Of a DNA stretch of 8,258 nt, positions 1-6,412 are shown one piece after another (the first letter of the stretch is position 1; each line of letters starts with the position of its first letter). Below the pieces are notes generated by a model. It searched no databases. It was not told the origin of the DNA and worked only from the letters and a program-made list of their open reading frames with translations. The stretch comes from Acholeplasma sp. (GTDB taxonomy: Bacteria; Bacillota_I; Bacilli_A; Acholeplasmatales; Acholeplasmataceae), in the NCBI GenBank assembly GCA_012837395.1, contig DURF01000197.1:1-8258 (forward strand). Reading direction: 5' to 3'. The translations under genes were made by a program, and so were the position numbers.

Positions 1-579
1 AGAAATGCTTTGTTAAAAAACATTTCACTAGATGATGACTTAACGTTTCTAAATATCTTAGGTAATCAGTTATATGAAGTTGGTATTAAAGTAATTGAAC
101 AAAGAAGTGAGTTTATTAAGTTACTTAACGAACAAACTAAATTAGTATACAAAGATTTAAGTAGTAATGAGATAAACGTTCTTTATCAACCAAGTGTTGA
201 TAAAGAAGCCTTTATGAAACATATTACTAAAAACCAAAAACAAGACATTTTATATCAAACAACTAATGTTGGACCACATCGTGATGACTTCTTAGTTAAG
301 TATAATGGGAATAACGCCGTTAATAGTTCACAAGGTGAAATAAGATTAATGGTTATAGCTATTAAACTAGGATTATTAAAAGTAATTAAAAACGCAGTTA
401 ATGAAGATGTTATTTTATTATTAGATGATGTCTTAAGTGAACTAGATCAAAGAAGACAAAAAGTCATCTTAGATAAACTACCTAAAGATATTCAAATTAT
501 TATGAATAGCGCAATAAAAATTAAAAGTGACAAAATTGATATTATAACGTTAAAAGGAGATAAGGAAAACAATGAATGA
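1..579 (+). CDS. recF: DNA replication and repair protein RecF, C-terminal half (5' truncated by window edge)
   Basis: RecF is an SMC/ABC-type ATPase that helps load RecA at single-stranded gaps with RecO and RecR. The frame is open from base 1 (R-N-A-L-L-K...), so the TTG at 10 is an internal Leu codon and not a start. About 192 codons are visible of a protein usually 350-380 residues long. The visible part has the conserved GPHRDD stretch (271-288), an ABC signature of form SSQGEIR (325-345), a Walker B strand ILLLDD (412-429) and the D-loop SELD (436-447). The Walker A motif must lie left of the window. It ends in TGA (577-579), and its last 8 bases overlap gyrB, implying co-transcription and probably translational coupling. 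Reading TGA as Trp would run the frame on through the conserved start of gyrB, so TGA is a stop here. The family assignment is secure from the motifs and the gene order. Confidence 0.96.
   Translation, partial: RNALLKNISLDDDLTFLNILGNQLYEVGIKVIEQRSEFIKLLNEQTKLVYKDLSSNEINVLYQPSVDKEAFMKHITKNQKQDILYQTTNVGPHRDDFLVKYNGNNAVNSSQGEIRLMVIAIKLGLLKVIKNAVNEDVILLLDDVLSELDQRRQKVILDKLPKDIQIIMNSAIKIKSDKIDIITLKGDKENNE
554..565 (+). promoter_or_regulatory. Ribosome binding site of gyrB, inside the recF 3' end
   Basis: AAGGAGAT (554-561) followed by AAGG lies just before the ATG at 572, within the last codons of recF. The AGGAG core is about 12 bases from the ATG, slightly long. The second AAGG is 6 bases away. 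The site fixes the gyrB start at 572 and suggests that gyrB translation is coupled to that of recF. Confidence 0.8.
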
Positions 580-2473
580 AAAAAAGTATGATGCCTCGAA
601 TATACAAATATTAGAAGGCTTAGAGCCAGTTCGCAAAAGACCTGGAATGTACATTGGAACAACCGGTTCTGATGGATTCCACCACTTAGTGTGGGAAATT
701 GTTGATAACTCAATTGATGAAGCACTAGCGGGTTATGCTAGTGAAATAACACTTGAAATACTACCTAATGAAGTTATTAAAGTTACTGATGATGGTCGTG
801 GTATTCCAGTTGATATTCATCCACATACAAACAGACCAGCAGTTGAAACTATTATGACAACACTTCACTCAGGTGGTAAGTTTGATGGCGACTCATATAA
901 AGTCTCTGGTGGGCTGCACGGTGTTGGTGCAGCAGTGGTTAACGCTCTTTCTGAATGGTTTATTGTAGAAGTACATAGAAACAATAAAGCCTACCTACAA
1001 AGATTTGAACGTGGTATACCTGTTGGTGATTTAAAAGAGTGTGGTGAGAGTAACCACGCAGGAACTATTATTGAGTTTAAGTTTGATCCAGAAATTTTTA
1101 CTGAAACTACGTCGTATGACTTTGAAAGATTAAGACAAAGAATTCAACAACTAGCATTTTTAAATAGAGGTATTAAAATATCAATAATCGATAGAAGAAC
1201 AGTAGAACCTGTAAGTCATACATATTTATATGAAGGTGGATTAGTTGAATATGCTGAGTTTTTAAATGCAGGAAAAGCTAAAGTAAACCAAAATTTATTT
1301 TATGTTGAAAAAATGGTTGATGAAATAAATGTTGAAATAACAATTCAATATAATGATACGTATAATGAAAATATATATTCTTTCGCTAATAACATTCCAA
1401 CTCGTGAAGGTGGAATGCATGAAGATGGATTTAAAATGGCTTTAACAAGAATTTTAAATAATTATGCTAAAGATAATAAACTAGTTAAAGATGATGAGTC
1501 TTTTGTTGGTGAAGATACAAGAGAAGGACTAGTAACAATTATTTCTATTAAACACCCTGATCCACAATTTGAAGGACAAACTAAAACTAAATTAGGTAAT
1601 ACTGAAGTTAGACAAATAACATCACAAGTTTTAGGTGAAGGTTTAGAAAGATTTTTAATGGAGCATCCTGGTGATGCTAAACAAATAATTGAAAAAGTTA
1701 AAATGGCGAGACTTTCAAGAATTGCTGCGAGAAAAGCTCGAGAAGCAACTCGTCGTAAAAACCCACTTGATCAATTAGGGTTTGCAAGTAAACTTGCAGA
1801 TTGTAGAACTAAAGATGCAACTCGTGCAGAACTATACATCGTGGAAGGGGACTCAGCTGGTGGATCAGCCAAGCAAGGTCGTGAATCAGAATTTCAAGCA
1901 ATTCTTCCACTACGTGGTAAAGTTTTAAACGTTGAAAAAGCAAATATTGAAAGAGTATTATCAAACCAAGAAATCTTAACACTCTTCCAAGCGATTGGTA
2001 CGGGATTTGGTGATGAGTTTGATGGAGATAAAGCAAGATATCATAAAATTGTTATTATGACGGATGCTGACGTTGACGGTGCTCATATTAGAACACTACT
2101 ATTAACATTCTTCTATCGCTATTTAAGACCATTAATTGAATTAGGATATATTTATTTTGCTCAACCACCATTATATAAAATTTCACAAGGTAGAAGAGAA
2201 GAATATGTTTATAGTGATGAAGAGTTAATAGAAACATTAGAAACATTTGGTGAAAGATACCAAATTCAAAGATATAAAGGGTTAGGGGAAATGAACCCTG
2301 AACAATTATGGGATACAACAATGAATCCAGAAACAAGAACGCTTCTAAGAGTATCATTAAAAGATGCGATGGATGCTGATCAAGTATTTACTATGTTAAT
2401 GGGTGAAGAAGTTGAACCAAGAAAAGAATTTATTCAAAGTAATGCGGAATACGCATCAGATATCGATATTTAA
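572..2473 (+). CDS. gyrB: DNA gyrase subunit B (ATPase and TOPRIM subunit)
   Basis: GyrB binds and hydrolyses ATP and, with GyrA, introduces negative supercoils into DNA. At 633 residues it has the usual Gram-positive length and lacks the insert of the E. coli protein. The N-terminal GHKL ATPase domain shows the N-box E42/D45/N46, the DDGRGIP motif (DD at 73-74) and the lid motif GGLHGVG (113-119). The transducer QTK loop is at Q336-K338. R136, in VHRNN, matches the coumarin-contact Arg of E. coli. The TOPRIM domain has EGDSAGG with E425, and D498, D500 and D502 in DADVDG as metal ligands. [13 protein letters not shown] follows near the C-terminus. [13 protein letters not shown] is of GyrB type rather than the NTAKA type of ParE, and the gyrA and recF neighbours agree. 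The ATG at 572 starts right before the conserved region. No inactivating change was seen. Confidence 0.98.
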   Translation: MNEKKYDASNIQILEGLEPVRKRPGMYIGTTGSDGFHHLVWEIVDNSIDEALAGYASEITLEILPNEVIKVTDDGRGIPVDIHPHTNRPAVETIMTTLHSGGKFDGDSYKVSGGLHGVGAAVVNALSEWFIVEVHRNNKAYLQRFERGIPVGDLKECGESNHAGTIIEFKFDPEIFTETTSYDFERLRQRIQQLAFLNRGIKISIIDRRTVEPVSHTYLYEGGLVEYAEFLNAGKAKVNQNLFYVEKMVDEINVEITIQYNDTYNENIYSFANNIPTREGGMHEDGFKMALTRILNNYAKDNKLVKDDESFVGEDTREGLVTIISIKHPDPQFEGQTKTKLGNTEVRQITSQVLGEGLERFLMEHPGDAKQIIEKVKMARLSRIAARKAREATRRKNPLDQLGFASKLADCRTKDATRAELYIVEGDSAGGSAKQGRESEFQAILPLRGKVLNVEKANIERVLSNQEILTLFQAIGTGFGDEFDGDKARYHKIVIMTDADVDGAHIRTLLLTFFYRYLRPLIELGYIYFAQPPLYKISQGRREEYVYSDEELIETLETFGERYQIQRYKGLGEMNPEQLWDTTMNPETRTLLRVSLKDAMDADQVFTMLMGEEVEPRKEFIQSNAEYASDIDI

Positions 2474-2489
2474 GAAGGGGGATTAAGAA

Positions 2490-5108
2490 ATGTCAGAAAA
2501 TAAAGAAATTATTATTGATGATGAAGTAGAAATTGAACATGATCATGGTCATATAAAAGAAGTTAATATTTCTCAAGAAATGAAAAAATCCTTCTTAAGC
2601 TATGCGATGAGTGTTATCGTTTCACGTGCACTTCCAGATGTTAGAGATGGATTAAAACCAGTTCAAAGAAGAATTTTATATGGAATGAATGAACTTGGTG
2701 TTTATAGTAACACTGCATATAAAAAGAGCGCTCGTATTGTTGGGGATGTTATGGGTAAGTATCACCCACATGGAGATTCAAGTATTTATGATACGATGGT
2801 AAGAATGGCTCAAGACTTTAGCTATCGCTATATGTTAGTAGATGGTCATGGTAACTTTGGTTCTGTTGACGGTGATAGTGCAGCTGCGATGCGTTATACT
2901 GAGGCAAGAATGAGTAAAATCGCAATGGAGATGTTAAGAGACATTGACAAAAACACAGTTAACTATATTGATAACTACGATAGTAGTGAAAAAGAACCAG
3001 CAATATTACCAGCAAGATTTCCTAACTTGCTTGTCAATGGTTCAACTGGTATTGCGGTTGGGATGGCAACAAATATTCCACCACATAACTTATCGGAAGT
3101 TATTGATGGAATAATTGCTTATAAAGAAAATAAAGATATTACAGTAACAGAATTAATGCAATATATTAAAGGACCAGATTTTCCAACTGGTGCTGAAATA
3201 TTAGGCATGAGCGGACTACGCCAAGCTTATGAAACTGGTCGTGGTACGATTGCAATGCGTGCTAAAGCAGAAATTGTAGAACGCAAAAACAATCGTCAAA
3301 GTATTATTATTACAGAAATTCCTTACCAAGTTAATAAAACAGCATTAATTGAGCGAATTGCATACATTGCAAAAGAAGGCTTAATAGATGGGATTACTGA
3401 ACTACGTGATGAGTCAAATAGGAAGGGTATGCGAATAGTAATTGATTTAAGAAGAGATGTTATTGCAGAGGTTATGTTAAATAACTTATACAAACAAACT
3501 CAATTACAAAAATCATTCGGCTTTAATATGATTGCACTTGTTGATAATAAACCAGTTATGGTTGGATTAAAAGATATTATTAGTAATTACTTCACATTCC
3601 AAATGGAAGTAATTTTAAGAAGAACTCAGTTCGACTTAGAAAAAGCTGAAGCAAGAGCGCATTTGCTAGAAGCTTTTGTTGTTGTTTTAAATGATATCGA
3701 TAGAGCAATTGAAATAATTAGAGGCTCACAAACAGGAGAAATTGCTAGAAATGCATTAATCGAAGAATATAACTTTGATGAAATCCAGGCTAGAGCAATT
3801 CTAGATATGAGACTCCAAAGATTAACTGGACTTGAAATTGAAAAGATTAAAGAAGAAGCCGAAGACATTAGATTAAAAATTATTGAATATAAAGAAATTA
3901 TCGCAAGCGATGATTTAAAAGAATCAATTTTAATTGATGAGTTAACAGAAATTAAAAATAAATATGGTGACGCTCGTAAATCTGAAATTAATCTACACGA
4001 TGATTTATCAATTGAAGATGAAGACTTAATTCCAGTTGAAGATGTTATTATAACTGTTACAAACAAAGGCTACATCAAACGTATGAAAGTTGATGCTTAC
4101 CGTGCTCAAAACCGTGGTGGAGTAGGGCTAGCTGGTATTAAAGTTCATGATGATGACTTTGTTGAACACATTCAAATGACATCAACTCATGATTTCCACT
4201 TATTCTTTACTAATAAAGGAAGAGTATATAAGATTAAAGGGTATCAAATCCCAGAAGCAAGCCGTACTGCTAAGGGACTTCCAATTGTCAATCTTCTTAA
4301 CTTAGATGAAGATGAAACACTTGCTTCATTTACAAGTGTCAAATCATTTGAAGATGAAAACAAATACTTATTCTTTATTACTAAAAAAGGTATTGTAAAA
4401 AGAACACCAGTTGTTGATTACCAAAACATTAGAACAAACGGTATTATCGCACTTACCCTAAGAGAAGACGACGAATTAATTGTTGTTGGAGTAACTGATG
4501 GAACTAAAGATGTTATCCTAGGTTCAAGTAACGGTAACGCAATTAGATTTAATGAAACAGACGCTAGATCAATGGGTAGAACTGCTATGGGTGTTAAGGG
4601 TATGAATATTAAAGATACTGATTCAATCATCGGTGGTGCAGTAATTGATTCTAATGAAGATGAAGTATTAGTTGTAACTGAAAGAGGTTATGGTAAACGT
4701 ACTAGTGCAGCTGAATACCGCCCACAAAACCGTGGTGGTAAAGGTGTTAAAACAATTAACATAACAGAAAAAAATGGTGCACCAAAAGCTCTAAGAGTTG
4801 TAAGTGTTGATGATGACATCATCGCAGTTACAAACAAAGGAATAGTAATAAGAACAGCAATTGAACAAATTGCTAAAACCGGTAGAGCAACCCAAGGTGT
4901 AAGAGTTATTAACTTAAGAAAAGACAACGAAGTAGCAACTATCGCAATCGTTCCTAAAGATGAAAAAGAAGATGAAGAAGTACTAAATGAAACAACAGTC
5001 ACACAAGAACAATTAGATTTAGGTAATAACGAAAAACAAGTAAAAGAGTTAGAACCAGTTGAAGAAGAAACAACTGAAGTAACAACTAAAGACTTATTTG
5101 AAGAATAA
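2490..5108 (+). CDS. gyrA: DNA gyrase subunit A (DNA cleavage and wrapping subunit)
   Basis: GyrA cuts and rejoins the gate DNA segment and wraps DNA for negative supercoiling. At 872 residues it is slightly longer than B. subtilis GyrA. The ATG at 2490 sits 6 bases after a strong AAGGGGGAT (2475-2483), 16 bases downstream of gyrB. The first 30 or so residues are an acidic, His-containing extension. The cleavage core begins around [20 protein letters not shown] (35-54). The catalytic R135-Y136 lies in AAMRYTEAR. The quinolone-resistance region has S97 and D101, the equivalents of E. coli S83 and D87, so it looks quinolone-sensitive. The C-terminal beta-pinwheel spans about 516-820. Its first GyrA-box reads QNRGGVG (540-546) instead of the consensus Q(R/K)RGG(R/K)G. 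A second box-like motif, QNRGGKG, is at 746-752. Residues 822-872 are a strongly acidic tail. GyrA is preferred over ParC because of the recF-gyrB context and the RGG boxes. Confidence 0.97.
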   Translation: MSENKEIIIDDEVEIEHDHGHIKEVNISQEMKKSFLSYAMSVIVSRALPDVRDGLKPVQRRILYGMNELGVYSNTAYKKSARIVGDVMGKYHPHGDSSIYDTMVRMAQDFSYRYMLVDGHGNFGSVDGDSAAAMRYTEARMSKIAMEMLRDIDKNTVNYIDNYDSSEKEPAILPARFPNLLVNGSTGIAVGMATNIPPHNLSEVIDGIIAYKENKDITVTELMQYIKGPDFPTGAEILGMSGLRQAYETGRGTIAMRAKAEIVERKNNRQSIIITEIPYQVNKTALIERIAYIAKEGLIDGITELRDESNRKGMRIVIDLRRDVIAEVMLNNLYKQTQLQKSFGFNMIALVDNKPVMVGLKDIISNYFTFQMEVILRRTQFDLEKAEARAHLLEAFVVVLNDIDRAIEIIRGSQTGEIARNALIEEYNFDEIQARAILDMRLQRLTGLEIEKIKEEAEDIRLKIIEYKEIIASDDLKESILIDELTEIKNKYGDARKSEINLHDDLSIEDEDLIPVEDVIITVTNKGYIKRMKVDAYRAQNRGGVGLAGIKVHDDDFVEHIQMTSTHDFHLFFTNKGRVYKIKGYQIPEASRTAKGLPIVNLLNLDEDETLASFTSVKSFEDENKYLFFITKKGIVKRTPVVDYQNIRTNGIIALTLREDDELIVVGVTDGTKDVILGSSNGNAIRFNETDARSMGRTAMGVKGMNIKDTDSIIGGAVIDSNEDEVLVVTERGYGKRTSAAEYRPQNRGGKGVKTINITEKNGAPKALRVVSVDDDIIAVTNKGIVIRTAIEQIAKTGRATQGVRVINLRKDNEVATIAIVPKDEKEDEEVLNETTVTQEQLDLGNNEKQVKELEPVEEETTEVTTKDLFEE

Positions 5109-5116
5109 TTTAAACT

Positions 5117-5146
5117 AAAAGCGAGGAGAAATTCTCGCTTTTGCTT
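5117..5146 (+). terminator. Intrinsic terminator of the recF-gyrB-gyrA operon
   Basis: The arms AAAAGCGAG (5117-5125) and CTCGCTTTT (5134-5142) pair perfectly over 9 bp around an 8-base loop. The 3' arm runs into a T-rich tail. It begins 9 bases after the gyrA stop codon and is the first terminator visible after the operon. Confidence 0.85.
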
Positions 5147-5232
5147 ATAATTAAATATATTTAACACAAAACTTCTTTTTAGAGTTGCTAGAGCGTTAAA
5201 CAAAAAAATAAGTATAAAGGTGGAATAGTGAA

Positions 5233-5280
5233 ATGAAGAAACATTTAAAAAGCACTAACGATAGAAATTTTAAAATATAA
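5233..5280 (+). CDS. Possible 15-residue small ORF or leader peptide (hypothetical)
   Basis: ATG at 5233 opens a 15-codon frame, MKKHLKSTNDRNFKI, ending in TAA at 5278-5280. AAAGGTGG (5216-5223) sits 9 bases upstream, a fair Shine-Dalgarno match. The frame stops 4 bases before the strong hairpin terminator at 5285, so ribosome binding site, ORF and terminator make one compact unit. The peptide is basic and hydrophilic. It has no membrane segment and no run of one amino acid of the kind seen in classical attenuators. A TATAAT at 5146-5151 could start a transcript of about 180 bases, but its -35 is poor. The sequence could equally be a non-coding RNA, a gene remnant or chance. I do not recognise it. 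Confidence 0.3.
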   Translation: MKKHLKSTNDRNFKI

Positions 5281-5284
5281 AGTC

Positions 5285-5335
5285 ACAGATGTTTTTGGTT
5301 ATTTAAAAAATAATCTAAAACATCTGTTTTCTTTT
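5285..5335 (+). terminator. Long hairpin with T-tract, intrinsic terminator
   Basis: Outer arms ACAGATGTTTT (5285-5295) and AAAACATCTGT (5317-5327) pair perfectly over 11 bp. After one T-T mismatch (5296/5316), inner arms GGTTATTT (5297-5304) and AAATAATC (5308-5315) add 8 pairs with one G-T wobble, closing on an AAA loop. TTTCTTTT (5328-5335) follows. It is stronger than the gyrA terminator and lies about 150 bases beyond it, so it may end a separate short transcript or act as a back-up terminator. Confidence 0.8.
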
Positions 5336-5378
5336 AACCAATAAAATAATATAGAAAATCATATAAGAGTAAAGTAAG

Positions 5379-5394
5379 ATGAATAATCATTCAT
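5379..5394. promoter_or_regulatory. ARG-box-like palindrome, possible operator
   Basis: ATGAAT (5379-5384) and ATTCAT (5389-5394) are perfect inverted arms around AATC. The core TGAATAATCATTCA fits the published ArgR/AhrC box TGAATwwwwATTCA except for one C. It lies 21 bases upstream of the -35 of the lipoprotein promoter. No arginine gene is in the window, and short A+T-rich palindromes arise easily by chance, so the assignment is tentative. Confidence 0.3.
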
Positions 5395-5415
5395 AGTATT
5401 GATTGTTAAAATACT

Positions 5416-5443
5416 TTGAATTACAAATATAATATTATATAAT
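5416..5443 (+). promoter_or_regulatory. Sigma-A-type promoter of the lipoprotein gene
   Basis: TTGAAT (-35, 5416-5421) and a perfect TATAAT (-10, 5438-5443) are separated by 16 bases. The expected start is near 5450, leaving a leader of about 25 bases with AAAGAAAGGA (5455-5464) before the ATG at 5474. A second TATAAT (5428-5433) overlaps but has a poorly spaced -35. The upstream hairpin terminator makes an independent promoter necessary. Confidence 0.7.
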
Positions 5444-5473
5444 TAAAGAACTTCAAAGAAAGGAAAAAATATA

Positions 5474-6325
5474 ATGAAAAGATTTTTTAGAATTTTACTC
5501 GTATTCGCATTAATGTTAACTTTGGCAGCATGTAATAAAGAAGCTGGATTTCCAGAAGTTAACGATAATGATAAAGTTGATTTAACATATGATGATGTTT
5601 TAGATGAGTTTGATGGTGTAGCTATGGACAATCAAGTTCTAAAAATAGAACTTGATGCAGATATAGAAGCAGAGGGATTAAATGTCTCACTAGATGGTAG
5701 TGCACACTTTGGATCAGGTGCGGTAATGCTAAATTTAAAACTAGCAGGAGATATGCCAGAAGGTAACTTAGACGGAGAAGCAACTATTTATGCTAATAAT
5801 ACAGGTCTATATTTTGATGGTGCAGTTGATATTGATGCTGAGGGCATGAAAATGTCTATTGAGGGAAAATATAAATTGGATGATATGGTTGAAGGTTTCT
5901 TTGATGAAGATGTTGATTTAAATGAATTTTTAGAACTTGACTTTACAGAAATGTTTGCAGATGAACAATTCAAAAAGTTAGTAGAAGAATATGAAGGACT
6001 TACTTTTTATAAAAATGGTAACAAGTTCCAACTAAAACTAATTGTAACAAATGAGTTATTACTTGCTAATAAGGAGTTATTGTTAGAATTACTTGACATG
6101 GGTGAGCCAACTGATGGCCAAGAAATTGACTTAGAGTTTGTCTTAACGATTGAAGATAAGAAATTAACTGCTCTAGGAGTTAGACTTGATCTAACAGATC
6201 CAACCGAAGATTTAAAAGTTAGTTTAACACTAACAGCTAATGTTGTAAGTGAAATGCCAGAATTCCCAACTGACTTAGAAGAATATGAACCATTCGATAT
6301 GATGAGTTTATTTATGGAAGAATAA
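5474..6325 (+). CDS. Acidic membrane-anchored lipoprotein of unknown function
   Basis: This is a 283-residue predicted lipoprotein. The N-terminus is a basic KRFFR, then a hydrophobic stretch and a lipobox LAAC at 17-20. Signal peptidase II should therefore cleave before C20, leaving a lipid-anchored protein outside the membrane. The mature part is very acidic: by hand count about 66 Asp/Glu against 17 Lys/Arg. Many alternating hydrophobic and polar stretches, such as LNVSLDGSAHFG and LDLTEDLKVSLTLTANVV-like segments, suggest a beta-rich fold. That recalls LolA/LppX-like or DUF6612-like lipoproteins, a resemblance in pattern only. No catalytic or ligand motif is apparent. The ATG at 5474 is supported by AAAGAAAGGA 10 bases upstream. 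The gene is monocistronic, with its own promoter and a shared terminator at 6352. Lipoprotein status is well supported; the role is unknown. Confidence 0.85.
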   Translation: MKRFFRILLVFALMLTLAACNKEAGFPEVNDNDKVDLTYDDVLDEFDGVAMDNQVLKIELDADIEAEGLNVSLDGSAHFGSGAVMLNLKLAGDMPEGNLDGEATIYANNTGLYFDGAVDIDAEGMKMSIEGKYKLDDMVEGFFDEDVDLNEFLELDFTEMFADEQFKKLVEEYEGLTFYKNGNKFQLKLIVTNELLLANKELLLELLDMGEPTDGQEIDLEFVLTIEDKKLTALGVRLDLTDPTEDLKVSLTLTANVVSEMPEFPTDLEEYEPFDMMSLFMEE

Positions 6326-6351
6326 TAATTAAAACTATAAATATATAAAAC

Positions 6352-6393
6352 AGGGTAAAATTCTTAATTTGAATTTTACCCTTATTTCTTTTT
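6352..6393. terminator. Bidirectional terminator between convergent genes
   Basis: AGGGTAAAATTC (6352-6363) and GAATTTTACCCT (6371-6382) form a perfect 12-bp stem with a 7-base loop. On the + strand the tail is T-rich (TTATTTCTTTTT, 6382-6393). On the - strand the hairpin is followed by TGTTTTATATATTT, a weaker U-tract. It lies between the stops of the lipoprotein gene (6325) and the convergent LTD gene (6413) and probably serves both. Confidence 0.85.
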
Positions 6394-6412
6394 AATCATA
6401 TTTAAATTATTT

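Larger units (their letters stand above)
5109..5473 (+). other. Intergenic region between gyrA and the lipoprotein gene
   Basis: This 365-base A+T-rich stretch contains no long ORF. In order it holds the gyrA terminator (5117-5146), a TATAAT at 5146-5151 without a good -35, a possible 15-codon ORF with ribosome binding site (5216-5280), a long hairpin terminator (5285-5335), an ARG-box-like palindrome (5379-5394), a sigma-A-type promoter (5416-5443) and the lipoprotein ribosome binding site AAAGAAAGGA (5455-5464). I saw no DnaA box matching TTATCCACA and no tRNA. Confidence 0.7.

Noticed and set aside
723..743. CACTAGC...GCTAGTG hairpin in gyrB
   Set aside because: A 7-bp stem in a highly conserved coding stretch ([10 protein letters not shown]). 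It is expected by chance and has no terminator tail.
3626..4066. Long antisense ORFs within gyrA (also 4688-5203 and others)
   Set aside because: They are Ser-rich shadows of the gyrA codon pattern, with no ribosome binding site or recognisable protein features.
2490..5108. Possibility that this is ParC, with gyrB as ParE (topoisomerase IV)
   Set aside because: The recF neighbour, GKVLNVEKA in the B subunit and RGG boxes in the A subunit all indicate gyrase.
5211..5240. T-box-like sequence (AAAGGTGGAATAGTG resembling AGGGTGGNACCGCG)
   Set aside because: Only the GGTGG part matches. The CCGCG half is missing, no specifier stem is apparent, and the downstream gene is a lipoprotein rather than a synthetase or amino acid gene. 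It is better read as a ribosome binding site.
5414..5458. CTTTGAA / TTCAAAG inverted repeat flanking the lipoprotein -10
   Set aside because: Seven-base arms 31 bases apart in A+T-rich DNA are weak. The left arm is largely the -35 element itself.
5109..5473. Search for DnaA boxes, tRNA or CRISPR in the intergenic region
   Set aside because: No TTATCCACA-like cluster, cloverleaf or regularly spaced repeat was seen.
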